A stretch of DNA of 64,000 nt from Paenarthrobacter sp. A20. Lineage in GTDB: Bacteria > Actinomycetota > Actinomycetes > Actinomycetales > Micrococcaceae. The stretch spans positions 558,001 to 622,000 of the forward strand of contig NZ_JALJWH010000001.1 in NCBI RefSeq assembly GCF_024168825.1, read 5' to 3'. Below are positions 8,404 to 16,097 of the stretch, one piece after another. The notes beneath the pieces were generated by a model. The model saw only the letters and a list, made by a program, of their open reading frames with translations, was not told where the DNA came from and did no database searches. Position 1 is the first letter of the stretch. Each line of letters opens with the position of its first letter. Both the position numbers and the translations under genes were made by a program.

Positions 8404-9415
8404 GTCCCGCACCGCCCTGGGCTTCCTCATCACGCCTTGTGGCGGCCACTAGTGCTTCCCGCACGGCGGCCATTCCGCCCGCGACGATGTCCGGTACCAG
8501 GCTGGCGTCAGCCGAGCCTTTGACGTCCGGCAAGGTCCGCGCGAAAAATTCCTCGTTGTCCCTGGCCTGCTTGTTGAGGATGGCGATGGCCTCGGCCACC
8601 GACTTCTGCGGATCGTTGAATACGTCCGGGTCAACCTCGATATGCGAAATGAACCGCTCCTTGAGCAAATCCACCACCTCACGATCGCCGGTCAGCGAGT
8701 CCTTGCCCTCCGCCACGACGTAGTCAAAGTGCTCCACGGACCCTGCCCTGCGGAAGAGGTCGATGAGTTGTTGAATGCGGTCCCGGATCCGCTGCTTGTC
8801 CTCCGCTTTTCCGGACCGGCCAACGCTGAGGGAAATGCGAAACGTTCCCTCGTTCATGAGGCGGGAGGCACTGTCCAGGACGTCGGCCCATTCGCCTTCC
8901 ATCAGCTTCCCCGACAGGCGCTCTGCTGGAAGGGCGAACTCGAAACGGCTCACTTCAAGCCGGGTGAGGATTTCCTCGATGTCCTCCCTCACCACCGGAA
9001 CAAGGCTTGGTTCCAGTCCCAGCATTCCGCCAAGGTACTCCGCCATCCGTGAGGCCCGGGGACCGTTGCCGCTGGTGAGTACCGCGATGACGTTCCTCTT
9101 CAGGAACGCGAAATACGTGGTCTCCAGCAGGTGGTCGCCCGGAGCCAGTGGCAGGGGTTTCCGTCGACCAAGGGCGTCACCGACACTGGGCAGGTTGGTG
9201 TCCCGGACCCGGTCAAGCAGAATCACGGGATGCGGCGAAGATGCCACTGCCTGGGCGAGCAACACCGTTCCGTCCACGCTGGTGAAATGCCGGTCCGTCG
9301 CCGCATCCTGGGCTTTCTTCAGGACCTCTGCCACCCGTCGCGCTGGAAATGGACGGCTGAGCTCGTCACCGTTCAGCTGTTCCATGCGCCAGAACTGCAC
9401 ACTACGCCGTGCCAT
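8384..9415 (-). CDS. Conserved cytoplasmic protein, possible RexA/DUF6731-like
   Basis: A 343-residue soluble protein without signal or membrane segment. It begins MARRSVQFWRMEQLNGDEL and has a central ETTYFAFLKRNVIAVLTSG segment followed by SRMAEYLGGMLG. The order (short N-terminal beta region, a 'no-Rec' type central strand with N-x-I-A-V, then an alpha-beta C-terminal half) recalls RexA-like/DUF6731 proteins linked to phage exclusion; this is a weak impression and not proven. GGGGAGG sits 4 bases upstream of the chosen ATG; a start 10 codons earlier lacks a better site. Cotranscribed with the four-helix membrane gene. Confidence 0.72.
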   Translation of the reverse strand: MARRSVQFWRMEQLNGDELSRPFPARRVAEVLKKAQDAATDRHFTSVDGTVLLAQAVASSPHPVILLDRVRDTNLPSVGDALGRRKPLPLAPGDHLLETTYFAFLKRNVIAVLTSGNGPRASRMAEYLGGMLGLEPSLVPVVREDIEEILTRLEVSRFEFALPAERLSGKLMEGEWADVLDSASRLMNEGTFRISLSVGRSGKAEDKQRIRDRIQQLIDLFRRAGSVEHFDYVVAEGKDSLTGDREVVDLLKERFISHIEVDPDVFNDPQKSVAEAIAILNKQARDNEEFFARTLPDVKGSADASLVPDIVAGGMAAVREALVAATRRDEEAQGGAGHELVRG

Positions 9416-9502
9416 GGAGCCTCCCCTCGTCTTCCACATGACCAAAGCTACCGGCGGGGTCCGACAATAAAGGCGGGTGCCGCCGTCGTACCTTCCGCCG
9501 CT

Positions 9503-10351
9503 TCAGAGGCTGTATTTGGGCCCCTCTGCGAAGAGGGCGTCCATCTCGTCGTGACTCCGCGTGCCGGCGAGGCCGGCCCAGTTGCCGTCCCCGAGGATCT
9601 CCTTGGCTACCCGCGCAACCTTGGCGTAGGCCGCTTTGGCGGTGCTGCCTCCGATGCTGACGCGACGCACGCCGGCGTCGTGCAGTTCAAGCGGCGACGG
9701 GGCACCCACACCCGCCAACGCGTTGAGTGGCGCCGGAATCCGGTTGGACAACTCGTGGAGGACATGCAGATCCACGACTCCGGGCACGAAAACTCCGTCA
9801 GCGCCGGCAGTGAGGTAAGACTCGGCACGCCGCAGCGTCTCGTCATATGCAGCGTCCGGGAAGCGGCCGGAGAGGTAAGTGTCCGTGCGTGCATTGATGA
9901 ACAGCGGGATCCCGCGATCATCGGCCGCGGCGCGGATGAGGGCAATCCTGCGCGACTGTTCGCCGATCCCGGTGAGCGGTTCGGCGCCGGAGTCTTCAAT
10001 ATTGATCCCAACAGCGCCCGCGTCCAGGACGGCATGGACGGTGGCCCGGAGCTCGTCGTCGGTCCGCCCGTACCCGGTCTCGATGTCCGCGGTCACGGGC
10101 AGGGTGGTGGCGCCGACCACCCGCCCCAAGGCTGCCATCGCCAACCCCCACGGCACGTGATCCTCATCCCGGAACCCCAGGCTCCAGGAGACGGCCGAAC
10201 TTGAGGTAGCAATCGCCGTCGCCCCTGCATCCTGGACCACGCGGGCGGAAGCCGCGTCCCATACATTCACGAGCACCAGGGGCGTAGGCCCGGCGTCGTG
10301 GAGTTTGTGGAACTGTTCGGCCTTGGTCACGGATCCCCGGTGCGCTGTCAT
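9503..10351 (-). CDS. Isocitrate lyase/phosphoenolpyruvate mutase family protein
   Basis: A 282-residue (beta/alpha)8 enzyme. Recognisable segments are LVLVNVWDAASARVVQDAGA, LPVTADIETGYG (the D-x-D/E-x-G-Y-G metal site), VGINIEDS and PLFINARTDTYL, all typical of the PEP mutase/2,3-dimethylmalate lyase/oxaloacetate hydrolase group. The exact substrate cannot be read. The start MTAHRGSVTKAEQ gives the usual family length; an 80-codon longer frame runs into the divergent promoter and was refused. It faces an aminotransferase gene across a short dyad. Confidence 0.88.
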   Translation of the reverse strand: MTAHRGSVTKAEQFHKLHDAGPTPLVLVNVWDAASARVVQDAGATAIATSSSAVSWSLGFRDEDHVPWGLAMAALGRVVGATTLPVTADIETGYGRTDDELRATVHAVLDAGAVGINIEDSGAEPLTGIGEQSRRIALIRAAADDRGIPLFINARTDTYLSGRFPDAAYDETLRRAESYLTAGADGVFVPGVVDLHVLHELSNRIPAPLNALAGVGAPSPLELHDAGVRRVSIGGSTAKAAYAKVARVAKEILGDGNWAGLAGTRSHDEMDALFAEGPKYSL

Positions 10352-10423
10352 AGCTACATTCCAGCCCTTCCGGATCGCGGCGTAAAGCGTGACCTGCGAA
10401 ACTGGGGCAGATTCGAAAACAAC

Positions 10424-10442
10424 TGTTGCCTCATTAGCAACA
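10424..10442. promoter_or_regulatory. Operator-like dyad between PEP-mutase-like gene and aminotransferase
   Basis: TGTTGC and GCAACA arms are perfect inverted repeats separated by 7 A/T-rich bases. The site sits 15 bases upstream of the GTG start of the aminotransferase and 73 bases upstream of the opposite gene. An occupied site here would cover the ribosome-proximal leader of the aminotransferase message. The regulator is unknown. Confidence 0.5.
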
Positions 10443-10456
10443 TCGAGGAGTATCCT

Positions 10457-11770
10457 GTGACTGTGACCCACGAAACATTGGATGCCGGCGCAACGCTGCC
10501 CGCTGAAGCCATCGACGCCATTGAGCGGGCCGCCACGGCCGCCCACCCGCACGAGGAACTTTTCTCCGAGCGGGCCGCCAATATCAAGCAATCCGCTGTC
10601 CGCGACGTCTTCGACATCTCGATGCGGCCAGGCCTTGTATCGCTCGCAGGCGGCAACCCGTATCTGCAGTCGCTGCCGCTGGACAAACTCGGCCAGACCG
10701 CCGCCCGCATCATCGCCGAAGAGGGAATGACTGCCCTGCAGTACGGCGGCGGCCAGGGCACCGAAGAGCTCCGCAGGCAGATCTGCGACATCATGGCCGC
10801 CGAGGGAATCACCGATGCCCTTCCCGAGAATGTGGTGATCACTGCCGGGTCCCAGTCGGCCCAGGACGTGGCCACCAAGGTCTTCTGCAACCCTGGGGAC
10901 GTTGTCCTGGTGGAGAACCCCACCTACGTAGGCGCCCTGAATACGTTCGAGGCGTACCAGGTACAGGTGGAACCGATCGAAATGGACGACGACGGCCTGG
11001 TGCCGGAGCTTCTGGAGGCCCGGATCGCGGCGCTCCAGTCAGAGGGCAAGAACATCAAGTTCCTCTACACCATCCCCAACTTCAACAATCCCTCCGGAAT
11101 CACGCTGGCGGAGGACCGCAGGCAGCGGATCGTAGATATATGCCGCGACGCGAATATTATTGTGCTGGAGGATAACCCGTACGGACTCCTGCGCTTCGAC
11201 GGTCGCCCGATCGCCCCCATGCGCGCGGCCAACCCGGGCGATGTGATCTATCTTGGCTCCTTCTCCAAGATCTTCGCACCCGGGCTCCGGATCGGCTGGG
11301 CACTTGTTCCGGCCCACTTGCAGCGGCGTTTCTACCTCGCATCCGAGGCCGTGACGCTCTGCCCGCCGCCGCTGAACCAAATGCTCGTCTCGGCATATCT
11401 CCGCGAGTACGACTGGCAAGGCCAGATCGACACCTACCGTGAGCTCTATGCAGAACGCTGCAAGGCACTGCTCTCCGCACTGGACGCGTACATGCCGGAC
11501 GGCCTGACCTGGACGCGGCCGGATGGCGGGTTCTTCGTGTGGGTCACCCTGCCCGAAGGAGTAGACACCTACCCGCTGCTCGCGAAGGCCATCGACGCCG
11601 GTGTGGTCTTCATCCCCGGTGCGGCCTTCTCCCCCGCTGACGGACCCTCAAACAAGCTCCGCCTCGCGTTTAGTGCCGTTCCCCCGGATACGATTGCCGA
11701 AGGCGTCCGCCGCTTGGCACCAGTTTTGGCAGAAGCCATCACAGCCACCAATGAAGGAGCAGCACAATGA
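10457..11770 (+). CDS. PLP-dependent aminotransferase, class I/II (2-aminoadipate/LysN-like)
   Basis: A 437-residue fold-type I aminotransferase. It shows RPGLVSLAGGNPYLQSLPLD near the N-terminus, TAGSQSAQDVATKVF, the N-P-T-Y block VENPTYVGALNTF, YTIPNFNNPSG, and the Schiff-base lysine in LGSFSKIFAPGLRIGW. This set marks the MocR/LysN branch (2-aminoadipate and broad amino-acid aminotransferases) without the GntR domain. The start is GTG at 10457 because GAGGAG lies 6 bases upstream. It overlaps uspA-like gene by ATGA. Confidence 0.9.
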   Translation: MTVTHETLDAGATLPAEAIDAIERAATAAHPHEELFSERAANIKQSAVRDVFDISMRPGLVSLAGGNPYLQSLPLDKLGQTAARIIAEEGMTALQYGGGQGTEELRRQICDIMAAEGITDALPENVVITAGSQSAQDVATKVFCNPGDVVLVENPTYVGALNTFEAYQVQVEPIEMDDDGLVPELLEARIAALQSEGKNIKFLYTIPNFNNPSGITLAEDRRQRIVDICRDANIIVLEDNPYGLLRFDGRPIAPMRAANPGDVIYLGSFSKIFAPGLRIGWALVPAHLQRRFYLASEAVTLCPPPLNQMLVSAYLREYDWQGQIDTYRELYAERCKALLSALDAYMPDGLTWTRPDGGFFVWVTLPEGVDTYPLLAKAIDAGVVFIPGAAFSPADGPSNKLRLAFSAVPPDTIAEGVRRLAPVLAEAITATNEGAAQ

Positions 11771-12195
11771 CCGGAGTTGTGATTGTCGGAGTAGACGGCA
11801 GCGAGACGGCGATGAGGGCAGCCCAGGCTGCCCAGCAACTGGCGATTGGCCTCGGAGCCAACCTGCGCGTGGTCAGTGCTTTCGACAGCAACCGCACTGA
11901 GGTGGTCGAGATCGGCACCGATAAGTGGATCGTTTCCGACGCCGCCGAAGCTGAAGCAGTGGCCCGCACCGTGGCTGAACGGCTGACGGATGACCGCTTG
12001 GAAGTCACCTACTCAGCTGCCCGCGGCAAGCCGGGCGAAGCCTTGGTTAAGGAAGCAGAAATGCAGGACGCGCGCCTGATCGTTGTAGGCAACCGTCGCA
12101 TGCAAGGCCTGGGCCGGGTGCTGGGCAGTGTGGCCAACACCGTTGCCCACACCGCCCCTTGCGATGTCTACATTGCCAAGACCGACCAGCCGTAA
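11767..12195 (+). CDS. Universal stress protein (UspA family)
   Basis: A 142-residue single-domain UspA protein. It starts VVIVGVDGSETAMRAAQAA and ends with the nucleotide-binding pattern VVGNRRMQGLGRVLGSVANT (G-x2-R/G-x9-G-S/T), so it belongs to the ATP-binding class. The last residues VAHTAPCDVYI are typical. Its ATG overlaps the aminotransferase stop by four bases, so it is cotranslated with it. Confidence 0.95.
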   Translation: MTGVVIVGVDGSETAMRAAQAAQQLAIGLGANLRVVSAFDSNRTEVVEIGTDKWIVSDAAEAEAVARTVAERLTDDRLEVTYSAARGKPGEALVKEAEMQDARLIVVGNRRMQGLGRVLGSVANTVAHTAPCDVYIAKTDQP

Positions 12196-12212
12196 AGTGA
12201 GCTGAATCACTC

Positions 12213-12238
12213 CGCCGGGTGGGGAGACTCACCCGGCG
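12213..12238 (+). terminator. Terminator of the aminotransferase-usp operon
   Basis: Perfect 9-bp stem CGCCGGGTG (12213-12221) with CACCCGGCG (12230-12238), 8-base loop, then a T-rich tail (TTTGGCGTATTTT). It lies 18 bases after the stop. Confidence 0.85.
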
Positions 12239-12340
12239 TTTGGCGTATTTTGGGACTGCCTTCAATCCCAACCGTTATAAAATCGAGATGCCCCCAATGG
12301 CGTGCGCCACCATCCACTTCTCGATTTCAGGGGAATTTTC

Positions 12341-12679
12341 TTGCTTACCTTGCAGCCGCGCCAACGCGTGGGCCACGACATCCTCCTTGCCCGCCACGGC
12401 AACAACATCAGCACCATGCGGTACGACCGCAGCAACGATCGCATCATCGCGATGCTGGATGACGGCTCCTGGGACAGCGCCCCCAACATGATCTCCCCCA
12501 GCCTCGAGATGCCCGAGACCTTCGGCAGCGTCTTCCGCAAGGACTGGCGTTTCCTCTCCGTGGCCTGCGTTGCCATGGTCACCGTGGCCGCCATTGCCAT
12601 GGGCATCAGCGTTGAAATGGCCAACAACATGTCGACGACGGAACTTCAGGCGCTGCTGGTCAGTTACCCGGCGTTCTAG
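12341..12679 (+). CDS. Small protein with one C-terminal membrane helix
   Basis: A 112-residue protein I cannot assign. The N-terminal half is soluble (RVGHDILLARHGNNISTMRY), the middle has DRIIAMLDDGSWDSAPNMIS, and residues about 68-92 form one hydrophobic helix (FLSVACVAMVTVAAIAMGIS). I take TTG at 12341 as start because AGGGGA lies 6 bases upstream; no ATG in frame has a comparable site except a weak one at 12302. The stop shares the palindrome CTAG with the convergent permease gene. Confidence 0.6.
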   Translation: MLTLQPRQRVGHDILLARHGNNISTMRYDRSNDRIIAMLDDGSWDSAPNMISPSLEMPETFGSVFRKDWRFLSVACVAMVTVAAIAMGISVEMANNMSTTELQALLVSYPAF

Positions 12680-14079
12680 CGGCTGCCCGCCACCTCGGGA
12701 GACTGCGCGGCCCCATCGACGCGCGTGCCGTCGTCGAAGTTCAGTCCGACGTGGCCTCCCGCTTTCCGGCGGCGCACGAAGAAGATCGCCAAGCCCACGG
12801 TAAGCCACGCGGCTCCCAGCAGGTACGTGAACCAAGCGAGCGACGTCCAGAGCCATCCGATGGACGCAAACCCGAGCAGGGGCAGGACCAGATTCCGCAG
12901 GGTCCCCTTCGCTCCCCTCTTCCGCAGCTCGAAGAACAGCACCTTGATGGTTGCCAGGTTCACCACTGCGAAGGCGATCAAAGCCCCGAAGTTGATCATG
13001 TACACGGCTTGCTCCAATGTAATGAACAGGGCAACCAGGGATATTGCCGATACCAGCAAGGCGGCAACGTACGGCGTCCGGAAGCGGGGCTGGAGTTTCG
13101 CGAGTCCGCCGGGCAGGATTCGGTCCCGTCCCATTGCATAGATGACGCGGCTGACACTCATCTGGGCTGCGGTACCGCAGAGAACCAAGCCAGCGAGGTT
13201 GACCACCACGAACACCACCATCAGCACGTCTCCGCCAGCACGCTGCATGAGCTCCGTGCCCGCAGCGTCGAGGTTTTCGATTGATCTCCAGTCCGGTGCA
13301 ATGACGCTACCCGCCACGGAAAAGAGTGTGTAGCCCAAACCGGCGAAGAGCGTGGACAGGATGATGCCGCGCGGCACGTCCCTTTTGGGGTTTCTCGTTT
13401 CCTCGGACAAAGTGGAGACGCCGTCGAATCCCAGGAACGCGAAGGCGACAATGGCCGCCGCGGCCATGACCGGCGCTATGCCGCCGTCGCCCAAGGTTAG
13501 CGGACGGATGATGCTCTGGACCGAAAGGTCCGGGGCGTTGAGTACTGCCAGAACAACGAAAACAAGGATGACCAGCACCGATGCGGCCACCACCACGAAG
13601 TTCATCTTCTTGATCCAGGCAACGCCGATCACGCTGAAAAGCCCCACCACCAGAAGACACACCAAGACTGCCAGCTGAGGCGGTATGCCGGGCAGCAAAC
13701 TGTTGAGGTAGAGGCCAAACAGCAGGAAGTTCACCATGGGCAGGAATACGTAATCCAGCATCATGGCCCACCCCACAAGGAAGCCCACAGGCTTGCCGAA
13801 GGCGCGGGAAGCGTACGCATACGCGCCGCCGGTCACCGGAACGTGGCGTGCCATCTGGCCGTAACTGTGGGCCGTGAACAGCATTGCGATCAGGGCCGCC
13901 ATGTAGGCGGCCGGCAGATGCCCGTCGCTGATCTCGGTCCCGGCGCCGTACACCGCCACCACGGACAGAATGCCCATGGAGGTCAGGCCGAAGGCGACCA
14001 GTGACGGCAAGCCAAGGACACGCTTGAGGGTAGGCCCTGATGCAGGAGCCTCCGGTGCGCTGGTTGGGGTGGTGTGCAT
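12676..14079 (-). CDS. APC family amino acid permease
   Basis: A 467-residue polytopic membrane protein with about 12 helices. The opening LKRVLGLPSLVAFGLTSMG, the ARHVPVTGGAYAYASRAFGKPVGFLVGW stretch around helix 3 and FLGFDGVSTLSEETRNPKRD in the sixth helix/loop are diagnostic of the amino acid/polyamine/organocation family. Substrate cannot be fixed. AGGAG sits 6 bases upstream of the chosen ATG (MHTTPTSAPEAP); a start 16 codons upstream is less well placed. It is divergent from a cytosine-deaminase-like amidohydrolase, so the pair may import and hydrolyse one nitrogen compound (inference). Confidence 0.92.
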   Translation of the reverse strand: MHTTPTSAPEAPASGPTLKRVLGLPSLVAFGLTSMGILSVVAVYGAGTEISDGHLPAAYMAALIAMLFTAHSYGQMARHVPVTGGAYAYASRAFGKPVGFLVGWAMMLDYVFLPMVNFLLFGLYLNSLLPGIPPQLAVLVCLLVVGLFSVIGVAWIKKMNFVVVAASVLVILVFVVLAVLNAPDLSVQSIIRPLTLGDGGIAPVMAAAAIVAFAFLGFDGVSTLSEETRNPKRDVPRGIILSTLFAGLGYTLFSVAGSVIAPDWRSIENLDAAGTELMQRAGGDVLMVVFVVVNLAGLVLCGTAAQMSVSRVIYAMGRDRILPGGLAKLQPRFRTPYVAALLVSAISLVALFITLEQAVYMINFGALIAFAVVNLATIKVLFFELRKRGAKGTLRNLVLPLLGFASIGWLWTSLAWFTYLLGAAWLTVGLAIFFVRRRKAGGHVGLNFDDGTRVDGAAQSPEVAGSR

Positions 14080-14091
14080 GGCGTTCTCCTC

Positions 14092-14106
14092 GATGCGATC
14101 CGCATC
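14092..14106. promoter_or_regulatory. Dyad in the permease leader
   Basis: Perfect inverted repeat GATGCG-ATC-CGCATC, 13 bases upstream of the permease ATG and overlapping the likely ribosome-site region. It could be a second operator or an mRNA hairpin; the sequence cannot decide. Confidence 0.4.
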
Positions 14107-14159
14107 ACATAAATGAATGTTGTTCATTAGATTAGGCGAGGGCGTCGCTCATGTACAGG

Positions 14160-14266
14160 TTTTGGTATGCCAAATCTAGAATCTAATGAGATTGATGCTG
14201 ACATAGGCGCCTATAGGTGCCGTGTAGCATTCCTTGGAACTCAACGTTTATGGATTTTGGTATACC
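14160..14266. promoter_or_regulatory. Divergent promoter region with two TTTTGGTATRCC operators
   Basis: TTTTGGTATGCC at 14160-14171 and TTTTGGTATACC at 14255-14266 differ in one base. The first extends to a dyad TTTGG-TATG-CCAAA and the second contains the perfect palindrome GGTATACC. One lies 81 bases upstream of the permease, the other 26 bases upstream of the amidohydrolase. The T/G-GTATACC-A core is typical of GntR (FadR-branch) operators; no GntR gene is adjacent, so the regulator must be elsewhere. Confidence 0.6.
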
Positions 14267-14291
14267 GTAGTGGTTCACGAGAGGACCCTCA

Positions 14292-15383
14292 ATGACTGCA
14301 CCCGAAATGCCGGCGAAGGCTCATGGCCACGGGCCCGGAGGGCATCCTCCCTTGCTGACGCCAGGGTTCGTGGACGCACACATCCATCCGGACAAGACCA
14401 CCTGGGGCGGCCGGTGGTTGTCCCGCCCACATGCTCATACGCTGGCGGAGCTCATCGGGAACGACCTGAAGGCGCAGCTTTCGTTTCCCGATGATGTTGA
14501 GGAGCGCGCCTACTCACTCATGAGGCAAGCCGTTGTCAACGGGACCATGTCCATGCGGGCGCACGTGGACGTAGGCACGCAAATCGGCCTCAAGAATATC
14601 CACGGAGTCAGGGCAGCTGCTGAGCGGCTGGCCCCTTACCTCGACGTCCAGATCGTGGCTTTCCCGCAATTCGGGTTGCTGAGCAATCCCGGCACGCGGG
14701 ACCTCATGGAGGCCGCACTGTCGGAAGGGGCCGACCTGGTGGGCGGCATCGACCCTGCGACGCTGGACGGAGACCTCCACGGCCATCTGGACGCCGTCTT
14801 CGGAATCGCGAACAAGCATGGCAGGGACCTGGACATCCACCTCCACGATGGGGGCACGGAAGGACTGGCCCAGCTGCGTGCGGTCGCGCAGCGTACCTTG
14901 GCGGAGGGCATGCAGGGGCGTGTCACGATCGGGCACGCCTTCGCACTCTGCGATACCGCCCACCCGGAGCTTGGGGCCACCCTGGACGCAATGGCGGAGG
15001 CCGGGATGTGGATGGCGACATGTGCCCTCGGTGCAGATCCCGTCCCCACGCTGGATCTCATGGAGAGCCATGGGGTCAAGGTTGCCCTCGGATCAGACGG
15101 TGTCCGCGATGCTTGGTCACCCTACGGCACGGGCAGCATGATGGACCGTGCACACCTCCTGGGTTACCGCACCGGCGCCTTGACCGATGCAGAACTCGAA
15201 CGCTGTTTCCGGATCGCTACCACCGCCGGGGCAGAACTCGTCGGATCGGCAGCGGTGATCGGCTTCTCCGACGCCGGGTCCGATGATCGACTGGAATTCG
15301 CAGCCGCTTCAATCCCTGAGTTGGTGGTGGACAGGCCTGCCCCGCTGCGGGTTGTCCGGAACGGGCGAACGGTGACCCTTTAG
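14292..15383 (+). CDS. Amidohydrolase family protein (cytosine deaminase-like)
   Basis: A 363-residue metal-dependent hydrolase. Metal and catalytic motifs are visible: H-x-H in FVDAHIHPDKTTWGGRW, LDIHLHDGG, TIGHAFALCD and the aspartate in VALGSDGVRDAWSPYG. These match the cytosine deaminase/CodA-like branch. The N-terminal beta-sandwich strands that usually occupy about 50-60 residues before F-V-D-x-H are nearly absent (only about 27 residues precede it), while the C-terminal strand block (LVVDRPAPLRVVRNGRTVTL) is kept. GAGAGGA precedes the ATG. Product and substrate unknown. Confidence 0.88.
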   Translation: MTAPEMPAKAHGHGPGGHPPLLTPGFVDAHIHPDKTTWGGRWLSRPHAHTLAELIGNDLKAQLSFPDDVEERAYSLMRQAVVNGTMSMRAHVDVGTQIGLKNIHGVRAAAERLAPYLDVQIVAFPQFGLLSNPGTRDLMEAALSEGADLVGGIDPATLDGDLHGHLDAVFGIANKHGRDLDIHLHDGGTEGLAQLRAVAQRTLAEGMQGRVTIGHAFALCDTAHPELGATLDAMAEAGMWMATCALGADPVPTLDLMESHGVKVALGSDGVRDAWSPYGTGSMMDRAHLLGYRTGALTDAELERCFRIATTAGAELVGSAAVIGFSDAGSDDRLEFAAASIPELVVDRPAPLRVVRNGRTVTL

Positions 15384-15422
15384 GCGGTGACCGGTGAGGC
15401 GGTGCCCCTTAAGGCTCAGTGC

Positions 15423-16097
15423 CTAGAGCATCCACTCCCGCAGGAGCCACCACAATCCTGCGATCACCACTCCGCCGAACAGCGAGCCCACGATGACTTG
15501 GCCCAGGGTGTGGGCACGCAGGACCAAACGAGACCAGCCCACTGCAGGTACCAGGAGCAGCACCGGCAGCCAGGCTGGTCCAAACATCGAAATGACAATG
15601 ACGGCGGCCGCAGCAAGGGCAGACGCGTGCCCGCTCATCTTCCAGAAGGCACTCACCACCGCCAAGACGGCGATGCCTCCGATGAGAGCGATGATCATCA
15701 CCGAAACGCTCGCCGGTCCATCCAGCAGCTGCAACACCATCAGCCCGACCACCACTGACACCAGGGCCATCAACAGCAACGCTGGCCTTTGGCGCCGGTC
15801 GCTGACATGGTGGTCCGTGATCCTGCCCAATTTGACCATTACCAATACGTACGCCAGTGGCAGGACACAGACGAACAGGGCCGCAAGCAGTCCGAACCAC
15901 ATTGTCCCCGGGAAACCCGGTTCGATTGCAGGGCTGATCAACAACAGCACCAACACGACAATTGGCGGTTGGAACACTTCCGTCAGCACACGGGCAACCG
16001 TGCGCCAGGGCCCCGTCACCAGCTGAGGAGGCAGGTGGCCGGTTTCCGGCGCCTCCAATCCGGAAAAGGTTGGGGCAGCAGCTTTCCGGTCAGTCAA
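15423..16097 (-). CDS. PAP2-superfamily-like membrane protein, degenerate active site
   Basis: About 224 residues with six hydrophobic segments. Two PAP2 phosphatase motifs are recognisable: [10 protein letters not shown] (motif 2, S-G-H) and [14 protein letters not shown] (motif 3, normally S-R-x5-H-x3-D). The motif 3 aspartate is Gln here and the first motif (K-x6-R-P) is not found, so lipid phosphatase activity is doubtful. The likely start is TTG at 16097, overlapping the end of the E2 gene by 8 bases; an internal GTG is possible. Translational coupling to the bkd operon is unusual for this family. Confidence 0.7.
   Translation of the reverse strand: MTDRKAAAPTFSGLEAPETGHLPPQLVTGPWRTVARVLTEVFQPPIVVLVLLLISPAIEPGFPGTMWFGLLAALFVCVLPLAYVLVMVKLGRITDHHVSDRRQRPALLLMALVSVVVGLMVLQLLDGPASVSVMIIALIGGIAVLAVVSAFWKMSGHASALAAAAVIVISMFGPAWLPVLLLVPAVGWSRLVLRAHTLGQVIVGSLFGGVVIAGLWWLLREWML

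Noticed and set aside
9503..10591. 80-residue N-terminal extension of the PEP-mutase-like protein
   Set aside because: The extension would run through the divergent promoter and into the aminotransferase coding sequence; the family starts near MTAHRGS.
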